A program made the translations under genes and the position numbers. Below, piece after piece: positions 26,516 to 33,434 of a DNA stretch of 64,000 bases (within the stretch, counting starts at the first letter, position 1; every line of letters begins with the position of its first letter). Below the pieces are notes generated by a model. The model was not told the DNA's origin and did not search any database. It saw nothing but the letters and a program-made list of their open reading frames with translations. Source of the stretch: Candidatus Pseudobacter hemicellulosilyticus (GTDB lineage Bacteria > Bacteroidota > Bacteroidia > Chitinophagales > Chitinophagaceae); NCBI GenBank assembly GCA_029202545.1, contig CP119311.1, forward strand, positions 558,001 to 622,000, given 5' to 3'.

Positions 26516-28252
26516 TTAATACACGTCTTTCAGGTACCTGCCTTCTTCTTTCAGTTTGTCCAGGTAACTGATGGCATCCTGGGTATCTTTTGCGCCGAAA
26601 CGCTCAATGATCTGGAGTAAGGTATATTCCACATCCCTGCTCATGGGTTCTTTAGCGCCGCAAACATAGATATGGGCGCCGCTTTCAATCCATTGCCAGA
26701 GTTCGGCGGCCTGTTCCAGCATGCGGTGCTGGACATATATTTTATATTGCTGGTCGCGGGAGAAAGCCAGGTTGAGCCTGGTCAGCACACCCGTCTGCAA
26801 CCAGTTCTGCAATTCGGTCTGGTACAGGAAATCGCTCACAAAATGCTGCTCGCCAAAGAAGAGCCAGTTACGGCCCGCGGCGCCGGCCGCATCCCGCTCG
26901 GCCAGGAAGGAACGGAAAGGCGCAATGCCTGTGCCCGGGCCAATCATGATCAGGTCCTTCCCAGGAGCAGGCAGGCGGAACTGCTGGTTGCGGTGGATAT
27001 AGAATTCCAGGGTGGCATCGGGCTGCAACTCCGACAGGAAGCGGGAGCAAAGCCCGAAATGCTTTTCCCCATTCACAGAGAAATGATCCAGGGCCACTGT
27101 CAGGTGTACTTCACCACTATGCGCCGCAGGCGAAGAAGCAATGGAATACAACCGGGGCGTAATAGGCTCCAGGAGGCTGATCACTTCTTCAAACTGTGCG
27201 GCATCCCTCACCGGGTATATCTTCAGCAGGTTGAGCAGCCCGATCTTTGTTTCCGGGATATCCTGCTGCACCAGCTGTGCGTATTGTTTCACCACCCGCT
27301 CCGGCAGGTGGACGATATTGAGTTTCTTTTTCAGGAGATCGAAGACAGTATACTGCTCATTACGGAAGGATAGTGTCCGTGTGGGATTGATACCGGTCAG
27401 CGCAATAATGGCTTCTGCTGTTGACTGCGGATTTTCCGGTATTACTCCCAGCGCATCGCCGGGCAGGTAGTCAATGTCTTCTTCAGCGCCGATCTCAATA
27501 TGATAGGTCTCCTTGGAAGAACCACGATCATTCAGGTTGACATTACCCAGCACGGCGCCGGCGTAGACCTTCCTGCCGGTGTTCTTCTTCGGCACCACGG
27601 CGTTGGTCACTACTGTTGCGGCAGGGCTGGTATGCTGACCGCTCAGCAGCTCCAGCACTTCGGTGAACCAGGACAGGGCCTCTTTCTCATAATCAGTATC
27701 ACATTTGCGCAGGGGCACTACCCGCTGACCGCCGCGTAAGGTCAGCTGGCCATCCACCTCTTCCCCGGCCTTACAGAAAAGCGGGTAAGAAGTATCGCCC
27801 AGCGCCAGGACACCGTATTTGAGCTGGCCCAGCTTCAGGGACGATTGCTGCACATGGTCATAGAATTTCTTAGCTGTGGCCGGTGGTTCGCCATCGCCCT
27901 GCGTACTGATAATGGTAAAGAAGTATTCCTCTTTGGCCAGGTCGTTGAGCCGGTACTGATCCAGGCTCACCAGTTTGGCCATAATACCGGCCTTCTTTAC
28001 CTGGGCGGCAAAATCAGTGGCCAGCTTTTTAGAGTTGCCGGTCTCCGTACCATAGGTGATGGTGATCTTCTGCACCGCAGGCGCTGCCGTTGCAGCAGCG
28101 GGCGGGGGCAGCGCAGCCGTAGCCGGCGCTGAGCCGGCAGGTTGCGCCAGCAGGCCCGCCAGGTACCCGTTGATCCATATCAGCTCTTCGCGATTGGACG
28201 ACTGTACCAGGTCGAGCAGTGTTTTTAATTTAGGCTCTACTAACATGCTCAT
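26516..28252 (-). CDS. cysJ: Sulfite reductase flavoprotein (alpha) subunit
   Basis: Diflavin reductase of 578 residues that passes electrons from NADPH through FAD and FMN to CysI. Domain order: short N-terminal helical segment and an Ala/Pro-rich linker (about 35-60), flavodoxin domain with ITYGTETGNSKKLATDF (about 63-80) and STQGDGEPP, FAD-binding region with RLYSIASSP, and the NADPH-binding ferredoxin-reductase-like end with MIGPGTGIAPFRSFLAER and the C-terminal aromatic Tyr. Length is close to E. coli CysJ (599). Its ATG at 28252 overlaps the end of cobA by 23 nt, which indicates translational coupling. Confidence 0.95.
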   Translation of the reverse strand: MSMLVEPKLKTLLDLVQSSNREELIWINGYLAGLLAQPAGSAPATAALPPPAAATAAPAVQKITITYGTETGNSKKLATDFAAQVKKAGIMAKLVSLDQYRLNDLAKEEYFFTIISTQGDGEPPATAKKFYDHVQQSSLKLGQLKYGVLALGDTSYPLFCKAGEEVDGQLTLRGGQRVVPLRKCDTDYEKEALSWFTEVLELLSGQHTSPAATVVTNAVVPKKNTGRKVYAGAVLGNVNLNDRGSSKETYHIEIGAEEDIDYLPGDALGVIPENPQSTAEAIIALTGINPTRTLSFRNEQYTVFDLLKKKLNIVHLPERVVKQYAQLVQQDIPETKIGLLNLLKIYPVRDAAQFEEVISLLEPITPRLYSIASSPAAHSGEVHLTVALDHFSVNGEKHFGLCSRFLSELQPDATLEFYIHRNQQFRLPAPGKDLIMIGPGTGIAPFRSFLAERDAAGAAGRNWLFFGEQHFVSDFLYQTELQNWLQTGVLTRLNLAFSRDQQYKIYVQHRMLEQAAELWQWIESGAHIYVCGAKEPMSRDVEYTLLQIIERFGAKDTQDAISYLDKLKEEGRYLKDVY

Positions 28253-29090
28253 TCGCTTTTTCGTTCTCAGTTGTTATGGTCGTGAACAGTTTGGGTACAG
28301 GTTTGAAATATTCCGTGCGGGCGCCTTCACCGGTAAACCAGCCGAACTGCTGGTGCAGCCCCACTACTTTGCCAATGATCACGAGGGAGGGCGACAAAAA
28401 CGTTTTGCCCTTCAAATTCTGCGCATACTCGTACAAGTTAGTTACATAAACCTGTTGTGACGGCGTGGTGGCCTGTTCCACCACGGCCAGCAGCTTATCT
28501 GCGGCAATATGGTGTTTGAGGAGATTGGCCACTACCCCATCCAGGGTCTCGGACGACATATAGAACACCAGGGTATCCTCCGTAGCCGCCAGATCCTGCC
28601 AGGTCTTTTCCGTAACCACATCCGATTTGTAGAAGGTGAGAAAACGGACAGCGGTGGCGTGTTCCCTGGCCGTGAGCGGGATGCCGGCATAGGCGGCGGC
28701 GCCCAGGGCGGCGGTAACACCGGGAATGATCTCGTAAGGGATAGCATGTGCGGCCAGCGTGGTCAGCTCATCCAGCACATTGGAGAAAATGGATACATCA
28801 CCACCCTTCAGCCGGACCACCAGCTTGCCCTGCAGGGCATATTCCACCAGCAGTTCGTTGATGCTGGCCTGTGGAGTGGAGGCGCCCCGGCGACACTGCT
28901 TGCCCACGTAGATCAGTTCCGCGCCGGGTTTTACATAATCTTCCAGGATCCGGCCACTCACCAACCTGTCAGTGAGCACCACATCAGCCTGCTGCAGGTA
29001 ACGCGCCGCCTTCAGGGTCAGCAGCTCCGGATCACCGGGACCTGCGCCAGCCAGGATCACTTTTCCTGTTGCCGGGTGATTGTTGTTCAT
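28230..29090 (-). CDS. cobA: Uroporphyrinogen-III C-methyltransferase (SUMT)
   Basis: SAM-dependent enzyme of 286 residues that methylates uroporphyrinogen III at C2 and C7 to precorrin-2, feeding siroheme. Typical motifs: LAGAGPGDPELLTLKAARYLQQADVVLTDRLVS (N-terminal SAM-loop signature), VRLKGGDVSIFSNVLDEL, IPGVTAALGAAAYAGIPLTARE and FYMSSETLDGVV. It is the single-domain form, lacking the CysG dehydrogenase part, which is instead fused to a permease downstream. A 17-bp palindromic operator ends 2 nt before its ATG. The 3' end overlaps cysJ. Confidence 0.95.
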   Translation of the reverse strand: MNNNHPATGKVILAGAGPGDPELLTLKAARYLQQADVVLTDRLVSGRILEDYVKPGAELIYVGKQCRRGASTPQASINELLVEYALQGKLVVRLKGGDVSIFSNVLDELTTLAAHAIPYEIIPGVTAALGAAAYAGIPLTAREHATAVRFLTFYKSDVVTEKTWQDLAATEDTLVFYMSSETLDGVVANLLKHHIAADKLLAVVEQATTPSQQVYVTNLYEYAQNLKGKTFLSPSLVIIGKVVGLHQQFGWFTGEGARTEYFKPVPKLFTTITTENEKANEHVSRA

Positions 29091-29092
29091 TG

Positions 29093-29109
29093 TCTACTTT
29101 TTTAGTAGA
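29093..29109. promoter_or_regulatory. Palindromic operator candidate in the cysE-cobA gap
   Basis: TCTACTTTTTTAGTAGA is a perfect inverted repeat with 6-nt arms and 5-nt spacer. It lies 2 nt before the cobA ATG and within a 38-nt intergenic gap. The half-sites are identical to those of the 33203 site upstream of cysH. Confidence 0.75.
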
Positions 29110-29128
29110 ATAAATGGGTATAAAAAGA

Positions 29129-29980
29129 TCAGCGACCGTTCCTTGTTCCTAAAATTTCATTGACGGCCTCTGAAAAAGAGAATTCTTTCTTGGCCACCAC
29201 TTCGCTTTTGTGGTATACCAGTGAAGCAGGGGGCACGGAGTAGGTGATCCATACATTGCCACCGATAGTACTGTTATGACCAATCACCGTTTCGCCGCCC
29301 AGGATGGTAGCGCCGGAATAAATGGTCACCTGGTCTTCGATGGTCGGGTGCCTTTTACCGCTGGCCCTTTCCTTGCTGCTGCTGAGCGCGCCAAGGGTAA
29401 CGCCCTGATAGATCTTGACCTGGTTACCGATCACGGTGGTTTCGCCGATCACTACGCCGGTACCGTGGTCAATGAAAAAGGATTCACCAATGCGGGCGCC
29501 GGGATGGATATCAATGCCCGTTTTCCCATGTGCATACTCCGTGAAGAGGCGCGGCAGCACTCTCACTTCCTGCTGCCAGAGCTGGTGGGCGAACCGGTAC
29601 ACGCAGATAGCGAAGAAACCGGGATAGGCCACAATCACTTCCTCGATGCTCTCGGCGGCAGGATCATACTGGGAGATGGCGGCTGCATCTTTGAGCAGCA
29701 GCTCATACAGGGCCGGCAGGGCCTGGAAAAAACCATCGGTAATGGTCTGTGTTTTGTCGCCATCATGCACCACATCATAGACCAGGGTGGAGAGATGGCT
29801 TTGGAGGGATTCAAATTCCCGTTCAAATTCAGCCTGGGATTGCTGTCTGCCTGCGCGGGGTACAAACAGCAGGTTGAACAACTGGTCAATGAACTGTTCG
29901 GTGAACAGTTTGTCCGGGAATACAGCAGTGGTCTTCAACTTCTGCTGGTACAATTGTTTCACAAATGCTGTTGTACTCAT
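29129..29980 (-). CDS. cysE: Serine O-acetyltransferase
   Basis: Cytoplasmic enzyme of 283 residues making O-acetylserine, the carbon acceptor for sulfide in cysteine synthesis. The N-terminal helical region (about 1-140) is followed by a left-handed beta-helix of hexapeptide repeats with GIDIHPGARIGESFFIDHGTGVVIGETTVIGNQVKIYQGVTLGA, including the catalytic His/Asp pair. It resembles the EpsC-type enzymes. A CysK partner is not in the window. The gene lies between cysN and cobA, with a 47-nt gap on the cysN side. Feedback regulation by cysteine is known for this family and is not visible here. Confidence 0.95.
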   Translation of the reverse strand: MSTTAFVKQLYQQKLKTTAVFPDKLFTEQFIDQLFNLLFVPRAGRQQSQAEFEREFESLQSHLSTLVYDVVHDGDKTQTITDGFFQALPALYELLLKDAAAISQYDPAAESIEEVIVAYPGFFAICVYRFAHQLWQQEVRVLPRLFTEYAHGKTGIDIHPGARIGESFFIDHGTGVVIGETTVIGNQVKIYQGVTLGALSSSKERASGKRHPTIEDQVTIYSGATILGGETVIGHNSTIGGNVWITYSVPPASLVYHKSEVVAKKEFSFSEAVNEILGTRNGR

Positions 29981-30027
29981 GATACCTGTTTTTAAGTTTT
30001 GGTTAGAAGGAAACGTTCCGCTACGTT

Positions 30028-31284
30028 TTACCAGTTGGCAGCCCCTTCAATCATGCAGGCGCCAACGGTCACATGGCTGGTTTCGTCAATCAGTATAGCG
30101 CCCCCGTTGGAGCGTAATTCCTTGTACGGATCATAAGGTATGGGAGAAGCAGTTTTGATAGTGGCCCGGATCACATCATTGAGATTGGCCTGCTGGGGAA
30201 ATTCCTGTTGCTGCAGGGTATTTACATCCAGCTTATAGGTGATATCCCGGACCACGGCGCGTACTACGCGACTGTTGATCTGCAATAAATATTTGTTGCC
30301 GGGGGTCAGCGGTTTATTGTCCATCCAGCAGAGCAGCACATCCAGTTCCTGGGCTACGGCCAGTTCATCGGATGCTTTGGCAATCACATCGCCGCGGCTG
30401 ATATCAATATCATCTTCCAGGTGCAGCACTACGCTTTGGGGCGCAAAAGCTTCTTCCACTTCCTGGCCGCCGATCTCGATGGCCTTGATAGTGCTGGAGA
30501 TACCGCTGGGCTGCACGGTCACTTTATCGCCTTTGCGGTAAATGCCGCTGACGATCTTGCCGGCGTACCCCCGGTAATCATGCAGGTTATCCACCTGGGG
30601 GCGGATCACATACTGCACGGGGAAACGACCGCGGGTAAGGTCAATAGCCTGCTGCACTTCCACTTCCTCCAGGTACTGCAGGAGGGAAGTACCTTCAAAC
30701 CAGGACATTCTGGTGGATCTCTCCACAATATTATCACCCAGCAGTGCGCTGATGGGAATATAGCTGACGTTCCGGAGACCCAGGGATTGCGCCACCGCAG
30801 CGTATTCGATCACGATATTGTTGTATACATCCTGCGAGAAATCCACCATATCCATTTTATTGACGGCTACCACTATCTGCGGGATATTGAGCAGGGAGGC
30901 AATAATGGAATGGCGGCGGGTCTGTTCCACCACACCGTTACGGGCATCAATGAGGATGATGGCCAGGTCGGCGTTGGAAGCGCCGGTCACCATATTACGG
31001 GTATACTGGATATGCCCGGGCGCGTCGGCAATGATGAATTTCCTTTTGGGCGTAGAGAAATATTTATAGGCTACATCAATGGTGATGCCCTGTTCCCTTT
31101 CAGCACGCAGGCCATCGGTGAGCAGCGCCAGGTCTATCTCTCCATCCTCTTTGTTCCGGCTTTGTTTCTCAATGGCTTCCAGCTGGTCTATCATGATGCT
31201 CTTGCTATCGTACAGGAGCCTTCCGATCAGGGTGCTTTTCCCGTCATCTACACTACCGGCTGTTATGAAACGAAGTAAGTCCAT
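30028..31284 (-). CDS. cysN: Sulfate adenylyltransferase, GTPase subunit 1
   Basis: EF-Tu-like GTPase of 418 residues that with CysD makes adenosine 5'-phosphosulfate from ATP and sulfate. G motifs are visible: P-loop TAGSVDDGKSTLIGRLLYDSK near residues 8-27, DAPGHIQYTRNMVTGAS (G3), and VAVNKMDMVDFS (G4). The length excludes a fused CysC APS-kinase domain, and the CysH found here is the APS-reducing type, so no kinase is required. It is 20 nt downstream of cysD, the standard CysDN heterodimer arrangement. Confidence 0.96.
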   Translation of the reverse strand: MDLLRFITAGSVDDGKSTLIGRLLYDSKSIMIDQLEAIEKQSRNKEDGEIDLALLTDGLRAEREQGITIDVAYKYFSTPKRKFIIADAPGHIQYTRNMVTGASNADLAIILIDARNGVVEQTRRHSIIASLLNIPQIVVAVNKMDMVDFSQDVYNNIVIEYAAVAQSLGLRNVSYIPISALLGDNIVERSTRMSWFEGTSLLQYLEEVEVQQAIDLTRGRFPVQYVIRPQVDNLHDYRGYAGKIVSGIYRKGDKVTVQPSGISSTIKAIEIGGQEVEEAFAPQSVVLHLEDDIDISRGDVIAKASDELAVAQELDVLLCWMDNKPLTPGNKYLLQINSRVVRAVVRDITYKLDVNTLQQQEFPQQANLNDVIRATIKTASPIPYDPYKELRSNGGAILIDETSHVTVGACMIEGAANW

Positions 31285-31304
31285 ACTACATTTGTTGTTT
31301 TGCG

Positions 31305-32213
31305 TTAGAAATAACCATTCTTTTTCCGGTCTTCCATGGCGGCTTCTGAAACCCGGTCGTCTATCCTCGTCTCTCCGCGTTCACTGGTCTTGGTGGCCGT
31401 GATCTCGCGGATGATATCGTCAATAGTACTGGCATCAGATTCCACGGCGGCGGTACAGGTCATATCGCCTACGGTGCGGTACCGCACTTTCCGGGTCAGG
31501 ATGGTATCGGTTTCATCCAGGCGGATAAAATCGGACAGGGCTACCAGTTGTCCTTCGTGGGCAATCACCTGGCGGTCGTGCGCAAAATAAATGGAGGGCA
31601 GGGCTATCTGTTCCCGGCGGATATAGTTCCAGATATCCAGTTCGGTCCAGTTGCTGATGGGAAATACCCGAACGTTCTCTCCTTTGTGGATACGGCCGTT
31701 ATAGGTATTCCAGAGTTCGGGGCGCTGGCGTTTGGGATCCCACTGGCCAAATTCATCACGGACAGAGAAGATCCTTTCTTTGGCGCGGGCTTTTTCTTCA
31801 TCGCGCCGGGCGCCACCGATACAGGCGTCAAACTTAAATTCCTCGATGGTGTCCAGCAGGGTATAGGTCTGCAGCGCGTTGCGGCTGGCAAATTTCCCTT
31901 TGGGCTCTGTAAGCTGTCTGGCTTTGATGGTGTCTTCCACATTACGCACAATCAGTTTTTCCCCGATACTGGCGGCCAGGTCGTCGCGGAAATCGAGCGC
32001 TTCCTGGAAATTGTGCCCGGTGTCAATATGCACCAGGGGAAAGGGGAATTTACCCGGGCGAAATGCCTTGAGGGCCAGGTGTACCAGGGTGATGGAATCC
32101 TTACCGCCGGAGAACAGCAGGGCGGGCCTTTCAAACTGCCCGGCTACTTCCCGGAATATATGGATGGCTTCGGATTCCAGTTGGTCGAGATAATCCAGTC
32201 GATACGCACTCAT
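31305..32213 (-). CDS. cysD: Sulfate adenylyltransferase subunit 2
   Basis: ATP-pyrophosphatase-fold subunit of 302 residues that catalyses adenylation of sulfate, using GTP hydrolysis by CysN. The PP-loop LFSGGKDSITLVHLALKAF is at about residues 33-51, then the GHNFQEALDFRD and GARRDEEKARAKERIFSVRDEFGQWDPKRQRPELW segments typical of CysD. Length is normal. A 69-nt gap separates it from cysH. That gap can fold a GGCCC/GGGCC hairpin on the transcribed strand but carries no T run after it, so it is probably not a terminator. Confidence 0.96.
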   Translation of the reverse strand: MSAYRLDYLDQLESEAIHIFREVAGQFERPALLFSGGKDSITLVHLALKAFRPGKFPFPLVHIDTGHNFQEALDFRDDLAASIGEKLIVRNVEDTIKARQLTEPKGKFASRNALQTYTLLDTIEEFKFDACIGGARRDEEKARAKERIFSVRDEFGQWDPKRQRPELWNTYNGRIHKGENVRVFPISNWTELDIWNYIRREQIALPSIYFAHDRQVIAHEGQLVALSDFIRLDETDTILTRKVRYRTVGDMTCTAAVESDASTIDDIIREITATKTSERGETRIDDRVSEAAMEDRKKNGYF

Positions 32214-32282
32214 ACTTTACTGCTATTTTTTTAATCGCTGGCCCGCCATTGGTTGCCGCCGGGGGCCAAAAAAATAATCGGT

Positions 32283-32999
32283 TTAGTTGCTCACGTGCAG
32301 TCCGCACTCTTTCTTGCTGGCATCTTCCCACCACCAGCGGCCGGCCCTGAAATCTTCTCCGGGGCGGATGGCCCTGGTACAGGGAGCGCAACCGATGCTG
32401 ACAAAGCCCTTATCGTGCAGGGGATTGTACGGCACATTGTTGTCATCAATATATTTCCGTACCTGTTCTGTGGTCCAGTGCAGGATGGGATTGTATTTCA
32501 GGATATTGTTCCCGGCATCCCATTCAATAAGCCCGTGCTGCTGGCGGTCCGGCGAGTGCTCGGCACGCAGGCCCGTGATCCAGATGGCGTTACCCGCCAG
32601 GGCTCTTTTGAGGGGTTCCACTTTACGGATCTGGCAGCAGCGCTTACGGTTCTCAACGGATCCATAGAAAGCGTTGGGGCCCTGCTCTTCCAGGAACTGC
32701 TGCAGGTTGCGGTAGTCCGGGAAATAAGCTTTAACGGGCTGCTGGTATTGCTGGTTGGTGGCGTTCCAGACCGAATAGGTCTCGGCAAACAGGCGGCCTG
32801 TGTCCAGGGTGAATACGGTCACGGGCAACTGGTTGCTGCCGATCTCGTGCGTGATCACCTGGTCTTCAAAGCTGAAACTGGTAGAAAAGGTCACCTGACC
32901 TGGGAAGCGTTGCACCAGCAACTGGAGGAATTCTTTAATACTTACTCTACTGGAGTAGTAGGTTAATTCCTCAATGTAATCTGGCATGGTAGCGTTCAT
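32283..32999 (-). CDS. cysH: Adenylyl-sulfate (APS) reductase, Fe-S type CysH
   Basis: Enzyme of 238 residues reducing activated sulfate to sulfite. It has the Fe-S cluster ligands Cys121-Cys122 (KRCCQIRK) and Cys204/Cys207 (GCAPCTRAI), which mark the APS-reductase subgroup; PAPS reductases lack them. The catalytic Cys lies in the C-terminal KKECGLHVSN (Cys232). TSFSFEDQVITHEI and TLDTGRLFAETY are CysH family segments. First structural gene of the cluster. Its ATG at 32999 (a second ATG is four codons in) follows a leader of about 160 nt that contains a Cys-rich reading frame. A 17-bp operator-like sequence lies inside its early coding region. Confidence 0.95.
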   Translation of the reverse strand: MNATMPDYIEELTYYSSRVSIKEFLQLLVQRFPGQVTFSTSFSFEDQVITHEIGSNQLPVTVFTLDTGRLFAETYSVWNATNQQYQQPVKAYFPDYRNLQQFLEEQGPNAFYGSVENRKRCCQIRKVEPLKRALAGNAIWITGLRAEHSPDRQQHGLIEWDAGNNILKYNPILHWTTEQVRKYIDDNNVPYNPLHDKGFVSIGCAPCTRAIRPGEDFRAGRWWWEDASKKECGLHVSN

Positions 33000-33069
33000 A
33001 TTGCATCGTGTTCAAATGAAAAGAAATGATATCCGGGGATAAAGCAGTGAGCAGAGGATGGATAAAGCA

Positions 33070-33111
33070 TCAACAGCTGCAACAGGTGTTGCAACAACAA
33101 CAGGTATGCAT
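33070..33111 (-). CDS. Cysteine-rich leader peptide upstream of the cysH operon
   Basis: A 13-codon frame, ATG to TGA, encodes MHTCCCCNTCCSC: seven of 13 residues are Cys (TGT x5, TGC x2). It starts about 50 nt into the predicted cysH transcript and ends 70 nt before the cysH ATG. The position, length and composition are those expected of a leader whose translation speed reports charged tRNA-Cys, as known for amino-acid operon leaders and for polycysteine leaders in mycobacteria. Inside it GTTGCAAC and GTTGCAGC can form a hairpin (33076-33095). A competing hairpin using GCAG (33077-33080) with CTGC (33051-33054) is possible. No Shine-Dalgarno is evident, which is common in Bacteroidetes. Function is inferred. 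Confidence 0.65.
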   Translation of the reverse strand: MHTCCCCNTCCSC

Positions 33112-33149
33112 GACATGTATAATGATTCGGGATTGCATGTGTTATTTAG

Positions 33150-33166
33150 TCTACTGCCTTTGTAGG
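33150..33166. promoter_or_regulatory. Operator candidate covering the cysH transcription start
   Basis: TCTACTGCCTTTGTAGG is an imperfect copy of the cluster palindrome (TCTA-N9-TAGG), preceded by AG as at other sites. It directly abuts the -7 box of the cysH promoter, so a bound protein would cover the start site. Confidence 0.6.
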
Positions 33167-33197
33167 CAAAGATAAAGTTTGGCGGGGAATGACAAAA
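33167..33197 (-). promoter_or_regulatory. Promoter of the cysH sulfate-reduction operon
   Basis: On the minus strand, a -33 element TTTTG (33197-33193) is followed after 18 nt by TATCTTTG (33174-33167), an exact TAnnTTTG match. This is the best promoter match in the window. The start of transcription would fall near 33160, giving a leader of about 160 nt. Confidence 0.7.
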
Positions 33198-33202
33198 TTT
33201 TT

Positions 33203-33219
33203 TCTACTGAATCAGTAGA
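33203..33219. promoter_or_regulatory. Palindromic operator candidate upstream of the cysH -33 element
   Basis: TCTACTGAATCAGTAGA is a perfect 6-5-6 inverted repeat, with its right arm extending to AGTAGACTAA. It lies 5 bp upstream of the -33 element of the cysH promoter, so with the 33150 copy it brackets the promoter. Confidence 0.75.
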
Positions 33220-33348
33220 CTAATACTGGATTATTATTCTACAAACGAATGCTCGTTCACCACATGTTCCTTATCTTGCTCCCGATTCCCCTTTACCGAC
33301 TTTCTTTAAGACATAAATTATTGATTTCGTTATTATTGCAATAATTCT

Positions 33349-33383
33349 CTGTAAACAACGGACGCTTTTTCCGCAGTTTACAG
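33349..33383. repeat. 35-nt inverted repeat (hairpin) in the upstream region of the subtilase gene
   Basis: CTGTAAAC and GTTTACAG (8-bp outer arms) enclose an inner CGGA/TCCG stem with a 7-nt loop. It lies 51 nt before the subtilase ATG, next to the palindrome ATTATTGCAATAAT at 33333-33346. It could be a 5' leader hairpin or a regulator site, and no T run follows it. The remaining part of the 33220-33434 gap shows nothing else recognisable. Confidence 0.5.
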
Positions 33384-33434
33384 GAAAGTAATTAACTTAA
33401 TTGAAATTAATCCGGCAGGGCCAAACCATCCACC

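Noticed and set aside
32214..32282. Hairpin GGCCC/GGGCC flanked by T and A runs between cysH and cysD
   Set aside because: On the transcribed strand the stem is followed by A residues, so it is not an intrinsic terminator; the genes are probably one operon.
33001..33116. A second upstream frame starting MSCIPVVVAT on the minus strand overlapping the Cys-rich leader
   Set aside because: It is in another frame, has ordinary composition and no regulatory logic; the 13-codon Cys-rich frame is the exceptional one.
33249..33344. 31-codon Leu-rich plus-strand frame (12 Leu) opposite the cysH promoter region
   Set aside because: AT-rich sequence easily gives Leu codons; it has no promoter or start-site evidence and its Leu bias does not fit the sulfur or protease genes nearby.
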